Shown: positions 16,694 to 25,217 of the stretch, one piece after another
Position numbering within the stretch: position 1 is the stretch's first letter
Layout of the letters: the number at the start of each line of letters is the position of its first letter
Origin: an uncultured Lachnospiraceae bacterium
Lineage (GTDB): Bacteria; Bacillota; Clostridia; Lachnospirales; Lachnospiraceae
NCBI GenBank assembly: GCA_910579285.1
Contig: CAJTTT010000002.1
Location: 1 to 64,000, forward strand
DNA: 64,000 nucleotides
Direction: 5' to 3'
The notes under the pieces: generated by a model
Seen by the model: only the letters and a program-made list of their open reading frames with translations
Database searches by the model: none
What the model was told of the DNA's origin: nothing
Position numbers and translations under genes: made by a program

Positions 16694-18940
16694 ATGAAAA
16701 ACATAAGAAAACATCCGTTATTTATACTCCTGCATCTATCCATTTTTCTCCTGCTCTCCGGCTGTGGAGCAGACAGCAGTGTAAGCGAACCGCCTGCCGC
16801 GTCAGCGGAAGCGCCACGCAGGGAAGACACGCTCCTATCCCTCTGTCAGGAAATTTATGAAGAGACGGCACAAAACCGGGCATCTGCTATCCATGAGACG
16901 GAAACTCTCTCTGTGGTACAGGAAATCACGGGAAAACTTGGCGTCCGCGGCATCACGGCAATCGACGGCGAAAACCAGGTGGACATGACGAACCCGCAGC
17001 AGATGCATGCCTTTATTGATGCTCTGGACCGCAAAGAGACAGCAGATCTGAGCGTTGCCGTTGTCTCGGCTTATGACAGATTCACCGAATATGACCTTCA
17101 CGCAGAGAAAGGCGCCCTTTCGGTTGTGAAAACCTACTATCAATACCTTGAGGGGGCTTTTGAGAACAGGTTCTCTGTGTCTTTCCCCGCCGATTCCTGG
17201 CAGTATACCGACGAGGGTTACTTTATTTTTGCGGGAAAAAGCAGTTCGGCGCAGTCTCTTGTTCTGACCATGAGCGATGACGCGGAGTTTGCGGCATGGC
17301 GGGTAGACCCCCTGCCTGCACAATACCGGGAATGGAACAGGCGTTATGTTCTGCCTGTTGGCTATGGCCAAAATAACCTGTTTCTGGTGGACTGGACAGA
17401 AAATGCGTATCAGGATTTAGACTTTTACGATCTCTTTGACAAATTCTATCCCCAGGTTTTTAAACAGGCTGCCCCCTATACGGCAAGTAAAGATGCCGCC
17501 GTCGGGGCCGTCTACCAGATTCCCGAACGGGAATTTGAGCAGGTGCTCTCCCTGCATCTGCGCATGGACGCCGAAACGCTCCGAGCCAAAACCAGATATC
17601 TGGAAGATGCCGGAGCCTATGTGTATCGCCCGCGCGGCTTCTATGAAGTGGAATACCCGAATCTCCCCTATCCCGAGGTGGTCGGCGGCACGGAAAACGA
17701 GGACGGGACACTGACGCTGCTTGTCAATGCCGTCTATCCGGCCCGGGAAACCTCCCGTGCCTTTTCCCATGAGCTGGTAGTCCGCCCTGATGCACATGGC
17801 TTCCAGTATGTGTCCAACCGGGCGCTTCCCGGCGGGCAGGACTGTGATATGGGCTGGCATACGGACAGGCTCACAGAGGATGCCTGGGAAGAGGTGTACG
17901 GACAAGCCTGTCTTCTGACAGAGGCGCAGCAGACACAGTTGGAAGAAGATGTGCTCACTGCCGCCGGACAGGTTTCCGCCGTCTTTCAAGCGGACGTTTC
18001 CGAGGGGGAACCCACGCCTTCCCGCCTCACCAGAGAGCAATGTGAGGAGGCGGTCTCTCTTCTTGGAAATTCTGGTTTTGTCAGCACAGCGAAAGATGTG
18101 CCCATGAAAAATCCCGAACAGATAGAAGTCTTTTATGCCGATTACAGGGAACAGCGCAGCTCCCAGGCCACCGTTTTTCAGGTAAATGCTGACAGAACCC
18201 TTGACGCTTTGACTTTTCTCCATGAGGACGGAAAACTGCAGGCCTATTATATCGGGGTGTCTTTTCGCGCCGACGGCACGCCTAAGACGAAAGAAGCCCG
18301 TTTTCGGACACTGGCATCTGTGGATCTGACGCCGAAAGGATATTTCATTTACGCTTACAAGGAGACGCCCCAATACGCCGCCTTCTGTCAGTATTGGCGG
18401 ATCCGCCCGCTGTCGGACGCCTGTCGGGAATTGACGGAAAAATACATCCGCGGATTAAGTTATGTAAACTATAATATGCTCGTGACAGACTGGGACAGCG
18501 GCCATGCAGAAACCATTTTGACCCCGAGTATGTACGAAGATCTCTGCCGCATCCATACGGGTCAGGCCCCGGAGCCTCAAAACGGCCAGATACCGGCAGA
18601 CCAATATGAACAGATTATGATGCTCTATCTTCCTGTCAACAGGGAACAAATCCGGGCTGTTTGCGGGTACGATGAGAAAACCCACAGCTACCCCTATGAA
18701 GTGGTGATGCACAGGCAGTATCCGCCTTTCGGCGAGGTCACGGACTACATGGAAAACCCGGACGGAACCATCACGCTGACCGTGGACGGTGTCTGGGTTG
18801 AGAAGGGCACAGACTGCGCCTTTACCAACACCATCGTTGTACAGCCCTTTGAGGACGGCGCTTTCCGCTATCTCTCCAATTCCATCGAACCAAAAGATAC
18901 CGCCATTCCCTATTCCGATGCACGTCCTGCCGCGCAGTAA
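16694..18940 (+). CDS. Lipoprotein with internally duplicated domain, function unknown
   Basis: Starting at the ATG at 16694, the first 25 residues form a lipoprotein signal ending in the lipobox LLSGC, so the protein is likely anchored outside the membrane. Upstream in-frame codons give no signal peptide. The remaining roughly 720 residues contain two copies of one module. The segments PLPAQYREWNRRYVLPVGYG and PLSDACRELTEKYIRGLSYV correspond, each followed by a strand ending in DW, an EDL/YDLF helix and a tyrosine-rich YPYEVV or YRPRGFYEV stretch. I do not recognise an enzyme motif. Its 3' end overlaps the convergent GH20 gene by 31 bases. Confidence 0.75.
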   Translation: MKNIRKHPLFILLHLSIFLLLSGCGADSSVSEPPAASAEAPRREDTLLSLCQEIYEETAQNRASAIHETETLSVVQEITGKLGVRGITAIDGENQVDMTNPQQMHAFIDALDRKETADLSVAVVSAYDRFTEYDLHAEKGALSVVKTYYQYLEGAFENRFSVSFPADSWQYTDEGYFIFAGKSSSAQSLVLTMSDDAEFAAWRVDPLPAQYREWNRRYVLPVGYGQNNLFLVDWTENAYQDLDFYDLFDKFYPQVFKQAAPYTASKDAAVGAVYQIPEREFEQVLSLHLRMDAETLRAKTRYLEDAGAYVYRPRGFYEVEYPNLPYPEVVGGTENEDGTLTLLVNAVYPARETSRAFSHELVVRPDAHGFQYVSNRALPGGQDCDMGWHTDRLTEDAWEEVYGQACLLTEAQQTQLEEDVLTAAGQVSAVFQADVSEGEPTPSRLTREQCEEAVSLLGNSGFVSTAKDVPMKNPEQIEVFYADYREQRSSQATVFQVNADRTLDALTFLHEDGKLQAYYIGVSFRADGTPKTKEARFRTLASVDLTPKGYFIYAYKETPQYAAFCQYWRIRPLSDACRELTEKYIRGLSYVNYNMLVTDWDSGHAETILTPSMYEDLCRIHTGQAPEPQNGQIPADQYEQIMMLYLPVNREQIRAVCGYDEKTHSYPYEVVMHRQYPPFGEVTDYMENPDGTITLTVDGVWVEKGTDCAFTNTIVVQPFEDGAFRYLSNSIEPKDTAIPYSDARPAAQ

Positions 18941-21900
18941 GCCACCCGCAATTCCAGTTTTCCCTCAAACTGTCCCGTCTGGCTCCCCACCCTCTGCAGA
19001 GGAAACACAAACGTGGCATGCTCCTCAAAAGGCTCATCACTTCCCAGAGCATCCACCTCTTTCCCGTCCGCATAGAGGGTTGTCTTTCCCGGCGTTCCCT
19101 CCAGTTTCAGGGTCACCCACTGGCCTTCCGGCAGCGCGTAGTCAAAGGTGTAAGTGCGCCCTTCCCTGGCAAAACCCACTTTCCCTGTCTCCGGCTCCAC
19201 CGCATAAAAGGCCCACACACCGTAAGCGCAGTCACCCTCCGCAATCACCTGGGCCAGCCTCGCACTGTCCTCATTCTGTCCATCCCGGCTCTGCTGCACG
19301 CCTTCCTCATTCTGTCCATCCCGGCTCTGACGCGTACTGGCCCCATTCTGTCCATCCTGGCTCTGCTCCGTCCCACTCCCTGCCAGACTTCCCGGCTCCA
19401 GCCACACATCCATCTCAATCTCGTAATCGGGCTCCGCAGCCACCGCCGCATCATAGAGATACGGGCAGCTCTCCTTTTCCCTTCCGTAAAGGATCTCAGC
19501 CCCTGCATCCGCCTTGCAGCTTGTCAAGCATTCTGTCTGCGTCATCCGCTCCTGGAGCTGGTCGTAGGACATCCTATCCCCTTTCCCCCAAAGTCTCTCG
19601 GAAAGCGGTCCCAAAGGCTCCACAAACCGCTCGTACAGATCGTACTCGCAGATTCCCACATCCAGACTGCCGCACATATCATTCCAGATCATGTAGGCGG
19701 CACCCAGCATCTGGGGCGAATAGACGGGTATGGTCTCCCTTCTGTTGTAGTCATAAAATCTGTTGGGCGCCCAGTTTTCATACAGATCCCTGCCGTCCAG
19801 CCTGTCATAACCGCCGCCCGGTATGAGATAGAGGTGATTGTTCTGCATGTTGATCAGCGAATATCCCGCCTCGTACATCTCCATCGGGTCAGCCCACACC
19901 GTGCTCCACAGGTTCATCTGCAGATTCTCCGCGGAAGGCGTCGCTGTGCCGCCCATATTGCTGAGGCTTCCCCAGAGCCGCACCGTCTTTCCCGCCTCCT
20001 GCGCCAGATTGTTCAGTCTGATCAGATACTGTCTGTACTGCTCGCCGTCGCCGTAGTATTCATCCATGCCGATATTGACAATCTGCGCCTCGCGGAATGC
20101 CCCCTTTTCCCGATCCAGCGCCTCCTGCCAAATCTGTTCCACAAAGGCGGCCGCTTTCTCATTCCCCAGATCAATCTGATCCACCGACTCGTTTGAAGTG
20201 CTCAGGGCATACTCCGGGTACAGTTTTGTGATAGAGAGGGAGTGAGCCGGGGTGTCAATCTCCGGCACCACCGTCACACCGTAAGTTTTGGCCACAGCGA
20301 TAAACTCTGCAAATTCCTCCTTCGTGTAAGCATACTCCGCCGAAGTCAGCATCTCCCCCTGTTCGTTTCCAAGGCTTGATTCCAGACGGAAGGCGCTGTC
20401 AGCCGTCATCGCCTGCTCCGCCGAGTCTGTGAGACCGCTGGTGGCAAGGATCGTATTGTCATTCAGATGAATCCCCAGATCGTTCATCTTATACCAGGAC
20501 ATGGTCTCCATCATCCGATAGAGTGTGTCCAGTGATACCGGCTTTCTGGCCACATCAATGCCGAAACCCCGCACCTCATAGAGCGGATAGTCCCGGATCT
20601 GTCCCTGAGGCGCACTGCATGCCCCTCCATGAAACATAATCTGCATCAAGGTGACGGTTCCCCAGCGGATACCTGCGGGCTCCTCCGCTTTTATGACACA
20701 CTTGTCACTTATGTCGCAGGTATATCCCTCTTTGCCCAGACCATTTTCCCTCTCCGCATAGCCCAGATAGATGTCTCCCGCTTCCAGGTCCTCCTCCGTT
20801 CCGCTGCAGACGATCATCTTTGTCTGAAAACTTCGGTTTTCGGCGCATTGTTCCTGCAAAAGCGCCGCTATGTCCCAGAGGGCCTGCGCGTCCGCATCGG
20901 CCTTTTTCTCTGCGCCTTCCCCGTCTTTCCCATCCGGCTCCTCATCTGCGCCCGCATTCTGCGCCGTTCCCGGCGTACAGCTGTCCAGATCCACAACAAT
21001 CCGGGCATCCTTCCCGGGACAAAAACTGCCTTTACCGCCTCTCCACTCCGCAAGGGACGGCACAATCCAGTCGGGGCAGGCGTTCCCATCGGTCTCCCCC
21101 GCCGCCTGCCCGCTCTCCGGCAAACCGCCTCCTGTGCCGGATATACCGTCCGCCGCAGGCACTTCCACCACAAAGGAAACTTCCCGCGTCCCCTCCCGGC
21201 CTCTCGTGTCCTCCACCAGACAGCCCACTGTCACTTCCTTGTCCTGAATGTTCTCATAAACCGTACCGTCCGCCCCGATCACCTGCTCCAGGTCAGCGCC
21301 GATCAGCGTTACCTGAAAACCCTCCGGGGCTTCCGGCATAACCAGCCGTCTCCCGCCTGACGCATCCCTTTCAATAACAGGTGCTTTTAATTGATAAGCC
21401 GTGGGCTTGTCCTCATAAACCTCGAACTCGTAGAGCGATACATTCTGATACAGATCGGAGAAGTCTGCAGATTCCTTCGACACCGCATAGGTAGAAAGCC
21501 GCAGGAAACGCACACTGGCAGGCTGCTCCAGGACAATCTCCTGCCTGAGCGTCTCCGGCGCTGTCTCAAAAGCTGCCAGCTTCTCGTATGACACGCCGTC
21601 CGCCGAACCCTCCAGCGCATAGGAAACCACATTGGCACGCTCCCATTTCAGCACAACAAAAGAAACTGAAATTTCTTCGGGAAATTCCAGCCTAATATAG
21701 TGGGAGGCGTCCTCCCTGTTATTTTCGCTGGACCAGCGGGAAGAGCGGTCCACATCGTTCCCGTCAACCGCCATCGCTGCGGACAGCGCCTCCTGCTCCA
21801 CACTGTCGCTGGTGGCTTTCACGCCCTTTCGCAGCGCCAGATTCGGATTGTCCTCCCCGAAAAACTGTCCCCGGAGCAGAACGCTGATCAGCCCGGCCGC

Positions 21901-21966
21901 CGCCAGTACCACCATAAAGGCCGCGCCGGCCAGCATATATTTTTTCCTGTCCTTTTTTTCCTTCAT
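18910..21966 (-). CDS. Membrane-anchored beta-N-acetylhexosaminidase (GH20) with discoidin domain
   Basis: GH20 enzymes remove terminal N-acetylhexosamine or related sugars by substrate-assisted catalysis, here probably on host or wall glycans at the cell surface. The 1018-residue protein has an N-terminal anchor (about residues 10-32), an F5/8 type C-like domain (about 50-190), a GH20b-like region, and a GH20 barrel. The barrel shows YEVRGFGIDVARKPV, VVPEIDTPAHS and NIGMDEYYGD, in which the Asp-Glu pair would be catalytic. The C-terminal part looks like a concanavalin-type sugar-binding fold interrupted by a Gln/Asp-rich repeat. ATG at 21966 is preferred for GGGA 6 bases upstream; another ATG lies at 21978. 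Confidence 0.88.
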   Translation of the reverse strand: MKEKKDRKKYMLAGAAFMVVLAAAGLISVLLRGQFFGEDNPNLALRKGVKATSDSVEQEALSAAMAVDGNDVDRSSRWSSENNREDASHYIRLEFPEEISVSFVVLKWERANVVSYALEGSADGVSYEKLAAFETAPETLRQEIVLEQPASVRFLRLSTYAVSKESADFSDLYQNVSLYEFEVYEDKPTAYQLKAPVIERDASGGRRLVMPEAPEGFQVTLIGADLEQVIGADGTVYENIQDKEVTVGCLVEDTRGREGTREVSFVVEVPAADGISGTGGGLPESGQAAGETDGNACPDWIVPSLAEWRGGKGSFCPGKDARIVVDLDSCTPGTAQNAGADEEPDGKDGEGAEKKADADAQALWDIAALLQEQCAENRSFQTKMIVCSGTEEDLEAGDIYLGYAERENGLGKEGYTCDISDKCVIKAEEPAGIRWGTVTLMQIMFHGGACSAPQGQIRDYPLYEVRGFGIDVARKPVSLDTLYRMMETMSWYKMNDLGIHLNDNTILATSGLTDSAEQAMTADSAFRLESSLGNEQGEMLTSAEYAYTKEEFAEFIAVAKTYGVTVVPEIDTPAHSLSITKLYPEYALSTSNESVDQIDLGNEKAAAFVEQIWQEALDREKGAFREAQIVNIGMDEYYGDGEQYRQYLIRLNNLAQEAGKTVRLWGSLSNMGGTATPSAENLQMNLWSTVWADPMEMYEAGYSLINMQNNHLYLIPGGGYDRLDGRDLYENWAPNRFYDYNRRETIPVYSPQMLGAAYMIWNDMCGSLDVGICEYDLYERFVEPLGPLSERLWGKGDRMSYDQLQERMTQTECLTSCKADAGAEILYGREKESCPYLYDAAVAAEPDYEIEMDVWLEPGSLAGSGTEQSQDGQNGASTRQSRDGQNEEGVQQSRDGQNEDSARLAQVIAEGDCAYGVWAFYAVEPETGKVGFAREGRTYTFDYALPEGQWVTLKLEGTPGKTTLYADGKEVDALGSDEPFEEHATFVFPLQRVGSQTGQFEGKLELRVAYCAAGRASE
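19272..19365 (-). repeat. 36-bp tandem repeat inside the GH20 gene
   Basis: The 22-base core CATTCTGTCCATCC(C/T)GGCTCTG on the plus strand recurs at 19272, 19308 and 19344, exactly 36 bases apart. It encodes three copies of a 12-residue unit with the core QSRDGQNE. The number is a multiple of three, so the frame is kept. Confidence 0.9.
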
Positions 21967-22043
21967 CCGTGATCCCATCCGTCAAGGTTCCACAGCCTTT
22001 TTCTTTCCCCGGCCTTCCTGCCTGTCATTTCTCTCTGCTCTCC

Positions 22044-22544
22044 TTACCCCACAAGCGCGCCCAGAAGTCCGTAAGAGAGGAAGGACATGATCACCGTAGC
22101 GATGGCTATACCGAGAAGTTCCGCCAGAACAGCCTTCTTAAAGTCCACATCTAAGAGGGCGGCAATCAGCGACCCCGTCCACGCCCCCGTGCCCGGAAGG
22201 GGAATCCCCACAAAGAGCACCAGGCCCCAAAATTCATAACGCTTGATATTGTCGCTCTTACTCATGGCGCGGTTTTCCAGTTTCTCGATGATACCGCGGA
22301 AAAGCTTTATCTTCTTAAGCAGTTTAAACACCTGCTTGATAAAGAGCAGAATAAAGGGAATCGGAATAATATTGCCGATGATGCAGATCGGAATGGCCGT
22401 GGTGATCGGCACCTGCAGCAGCTTAGATACAATCAGCCCGCCGCGCAGCTCTAAAATCGGTATCATGGATATCACAAAAACCACGATCTCCTTACTCACA
22501 TATCTTCCCAAAGTGTTGGCAAATGCCACCGCTAAACTTTCCAT
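22044..22544 (-). CDS. COG2426-type small multidrug export-like membrane protein
   Basis: The 166-residue protein has four to five hydrophobic segments and matches the COG2426 group, annotated as putative small multi-drug export proteins, although transport has not been shown for most. Recognisable parts are ISMIPILELRGGL (conserved ELRG turn), IGNIIPIPFILLFI and GIPLPGTGAWTGSL with its conserved PGTGAW turn. It has a -10 TATAAT at 22584-22589 upstream on the same strand, and it follows the hisC gene (upstream on the minus strand) after a gap of about 115 bases. Confidence 0.85.
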   Translation of the reverse strand: MESLAVAFANTLGRYVSKEIVVFVISMIPILELRGGLIVSKLLQVPITTAIPICIIGNIIPIPFILLFIKQVFKLLKKIKLFRGIIEKLENRAMSKSDNIKRYEFWGLVLFVGIPLPGTGAWTGSLIAALLDVDFKKAVLAELLGIAIATVIMSFLSYGLLGALVG

Positions 22545-22658
22545 GTTGTTATCGTTCCTTTCCCATTTGTCTCTTCTATAGTCATTATACTGTTCTTTCC
22601 GGCCGAATATACTCGCAGATCCACGCTTTCGCAGGCTCTGCCAGACTTTGCCTGAACC

Positions 22659-23723
22659 TTATGTTTCCTGTCCGCAGATCCTGTCAAGCGCCCGGTAAAG
22701 CGCCTCCATCTGCTCATCCGTCCCTATGGTAATGCGCAGATATCCGCGGATTCTCTCCTGATCCCACCATCTGACATATATGTCATTTTCCTTTAACCGC
22801 TCGAATATCTCACGGGCGGAAATCGTTTTGTGGGAAGCAAAGATAAAATTGGCCCAGGATTTCGGAAAGACAAAGCCCCGTTTCGCCAGCTCTTCCTCCG
22901 CCCTTTCCCTGGTCTTTATGATCTTTTGGCAGCATGAGGCAAAATACGCCCCGTCCCGCACTGCCTCCGCGCCGAGCGCAAGGGCTGCCGTATTCAAAGT
23001 ATAGGAATTAACGGAATACTTCACATCATTCAGATAACGGATCAGCGCCGGCTGTCCCATCGCGTAACCGATCCGCATACCCGCCATTGCTCTGGACTTG
23101 GAAAAAGTCTGCACCACCAGCAGGTTGTCGTACTTGTCGATCAGCGGCAGCGCGCTTGTTCCGCCAAAATCTATGTACGCTTCGTCCACGATCACCACCA
23201 CATCCCGGTTGGCCGCCACGATCTCCTCCACCTTTTCAAGAGGCATCAGCACCCCTGTGGGAGCATTGGGATTCGGGAATATCACACCGCCGTTTGGCGT
23301 TTTATAATCCGCCGGACAGATCCGGAAATCCGCATCCAGCGCTCTCTTCTCGTAGGGTATCCTGTACACATCCGCCCACACATCATAAAAAGAATAAGTG
23401 ATGTCCGGGAACAGGATCGGTCTGCCCGACTGAAAGAACGTCATAAAAGCCAGCGAGAGCACATCGTCCGAACCGACCCCTATAAAGATCTGATCCGTCC
23501 CGATATGGTAATATGCCGCCAGCTCCTCAGCCAGGGCTGTCTTCTCAGGGAAAGGCGGATAAAGCCGGAACTTCTCCACATCCAGACCGGCTATGGCCTG
23601 CTCCACGCCGGGCGCGGGCGCATAAGGACACTCGTTGGTATTTAATTTGATAATGCCTGCTTTCTGCGGCTGTTCCCCGGGGGTGTAAGGCACCACCCGA
23701 TGCACATGCTCTTCCCATTTCAT
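22659..23723 (-). CDS. hisC: Histidinol-phosphate aminotransferase-like PLP enzyme
   Basis: HisC transfers an amino group to imidazole acetol phosphate in histidine synthesis. The enzyme is a fold-type I PLP aminotransferase. With the start at 23723 (GGAGGAG 9 bases upstream) the length is 354 residues, normal for the family. Visible motifs are KLNTNECPYAPAP near the N-terminus, the GVGSDDVL loop, FPNPNAPTG, VVDEAYIDFGG-like VIVDEAYIDFGG and the PLP lysine in SFSKSRAMAGMRIGY-type TFSKSRAMAGMRIGYAMG. No other his gene is present, so it could also act in a different pathway. It ends an operon with a glycosyltransferase. Confidence 0.9.
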   Translation of the reverse strand: MKWEEHVHRVVPYTPGEQPQKAGIIKLNTNECPYAPAPGVEQAIAGLDVEKFRLYPPFPEKTALAEELAAYYHIGTDQIFIGVGSDDVLSLAFMTFFQSGRPILFPDITYSFYDVWADVYRIPYEKRALDADFRICPADYKTPNGGVIFPNPNAPTGVLMPLEKVEEIVAANRDVVVIVDEAYIDFGGTSALPLIDKYDNLLVVQTFSKSRAMAGMRIGYAMGQPALIRYLNDVKYSVNSYTLNTAALALGAEAVRDGAYFASCCQKIIKTRERAEEELAKRGFVFPKSWANFIFASHKTISAREIFERLKENDIYVRWWDQERIRGYLRITIGTDEQMEALYRALDRICGQET

Positions 23724-23756
23724 ATGACCTGTCTCCTCCGTATCCATGTCGTCCGT

Positions 23757-24782
23757 TCACACATCCTGCGCTGGTTTCCACTCGGCCGCAAGCCTGGCAT
23801 ACACCGCCGCCTGCTCCTCATTGCCAAGCTCCTGGTAACACTTTGCAAGCCCCCTCAGAGGGAGATCACCCCCGCTGTGGATATCTAAAATGCTCTCCGT
23901 CTCGTATGCCGCGTTGTACAACCATACGACGGCTTCGTCATAGTCTTTCCGCTCCATATAAAAGGCGCCCAGTTCACAGCAGATTTCCGCACACCCCTCT
24001 GAGACTACCGCCTTCATCGCATACTTGAAAAAATCTGCTGCATCCCCGGCAATCCTTGCCGCTTTCGCCGCCACGCAGGCCGCCTCCATCAGCTCCTCTT
24101 CTCCCCGGCTCCCATCTTTGCAGGAATCCTGGAAAAACGCCCTGGCCGCCAGAAAGTCTTTCTCCTCCCCGGAGATAAAAAGCTCTTTCGCGTAAATATT
24201 GTGCAGTCTCTTATCGAGAGGCTCCCCCGCCTCCACAATCCGCGCAAAAGCCGCCAGATCTCTGTCCTTGTGGTTTTCCTCCGGCAGATGCTGGATGCAG
24301 ATCTCGCTATCATAAATAACAGGTGTAATCCCTATCTGTTCATGGATTGCACCCTGCCATCGGAACGTGCGGTTTCTCCTGAAAAGCTTGGGCCGAAGCT
24401 CCTTGTCGTAGTTGTAGATCGTTCCGTTCGACAGTTGGTTTACATAATACATCTGTACAATTTCAATCTCCGAAAGCAGCACTTCCTTCATCCGCCGGAA
24501 AGCGGCTCTGTTTTCCGCATCCAGCGCCTCATCCGCATCCGCCGAGTAAATGTACTCCATCTTCGCCTTGGAAAAGGCAAAATTCCGCGCCTCAGAAAAG
24601 TCACCCGTCCAGACAAAATCGTAGATCTGATCCGTGTACGCCGCCGCAATCCGCTTCGTCTCATCGGTGGAACCCGTGTCCACAATGATGATCTCATCCA
24701 TCAGTCCCTTCAGACTGTCCAGGCACCTGGCTAAAATCCGCTCTTCATTTTTCACGATCATACACAGACTGATTGTGACCAT
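23757..24782 (-). CDS. GT2-family glycosyltransferase with C-terminal TPR region
   Basis: The start at 24782 (GGAAGGAACGA before the ATG) gives MVTISLCMIVKNEERILARC, the classic N-terminus of this family. A nucleotide-sugar domain follows: DEIIIVDTGSTDET, the DAD-type motif SADADEALD and a later WQGAIHEQI. The C-terminal 150 residues are helical with TPR-like pairs (CELGAFYMERKDYDEAVVWL). Such proteins usually glycosylate peptides or polysaccharide in Firmicutes, but the acceptor cannot be told. It lies 12 bases after a small gene and 33 bases before hisC, so all three are likely co-transcribed. Confidence 0.88.
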   Translation of the reverse strand: MVTISLCMIVKNEERILARCLDSLKGLMDEIIIVDTGSTDETKRIAAAYTDQIYDFVWTGDFSEARNFAFSKAKMEYIYSADADEALDAENRAAFRRMKEVLLSEIEIVQMYYVNQLSNGTIYNYDKELRPKLFRRNRTFRWQGAIHEQIGITPVIYDSEICIQHLPEENHKDRDLAAFARIVEAGEPLDKRLHNIYAKELFISGEEKDFLAARAFFQDSCKDGSRGEEELMEAACVAAKAARIAGDAADFFKYAMKAVVSEGCAEICCELGAFYMERKDYDEAVVWLYNAAYETESILDIHSGGDLPLRGLAKCYQELGNEEQAAVYARLAAEWKPAQDV

Positions 24783-24793
24783 TCGTTCCTTCC

Positions 24794-25066
24794 TCACCGA
24801 TACGCATACAGCACTTCCGCCTGCATTCTCTCCTCGACAGACAGCCACGCTTCGTTCTTTCCCGCCCGGAACAGCAGATTCTCATAGCGGTGCTTCTTCA
24901 CCACTTTCTCTGAGGCGTACAGAAGATATCTTGTGGTAAAGGACCTGTCTCCCAGCCTTTCCCGCATATTTATGACACAAGTGTCATCTATCTTCCGCAG
25001 CCTTTCTCTCCCAAGAAACCGATATTTCCTGCCATCCCAGTTGTAAATCCTTACCTGTTCTCTCAT
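24794..25066 (-). CDS. Small protein of unknown function
   Basis: The 90-residue protein has a start supported by GGAGG 4 bases upstream of the ATG at 25066. It is very basic in its first half (RIYNWDGRKYRFLGRERLRK) and rich in aromatic residues. There is no signal peptide or membrane segment. The gene begins an operon with a glycosyltransferase and hisC, and I do not recognise a family. The region upstream, to 25159, is open in the same frame but lacks a start signal. Confidence 0.6.
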   Translation of the reverse strand: MREQVRIYNWDGRKYRFLGRERLRKIDDTCVINMRERLGDRSFTTRYLLYASEKVVKKHRYENLLFRAGKNEAWLSVEERMQAEVLYAYR

Positions 25067-25168
25067 TGTGCCTCCATTCCGGCACCTCTCTCCGCACGCC
25101 GCCATCCGTAACAACCCGGTCCGCCGGCGCGCCGCACGGCCAAAACAGCCGTCACACATCCTTTAGAT

Positions 25169-25197
25169 AGAGTAACACACTACCCCGCCGATTGCAA
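25169..25197 (-). promoter_or_regulatory. Promoter of the 25066 operon
   Basis: TTGCAA (25192-25197) and TACTCT (25169-25174) on the minus strand are 17 bases apart, about 100 bases upstream of the first ATG. The -10 box deviates from consensus, so this is a moderate call. Confidence 0.4.
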
Positions 25198-25217
25198 TTC
25201 AAACTGCACACGAAACA

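Noticed and set aside
19018..20196. 392-codon plus-strand frame opposite the GH20 gene
   Set aside because: Shadow of the GH20 coding sequence; no start signal.
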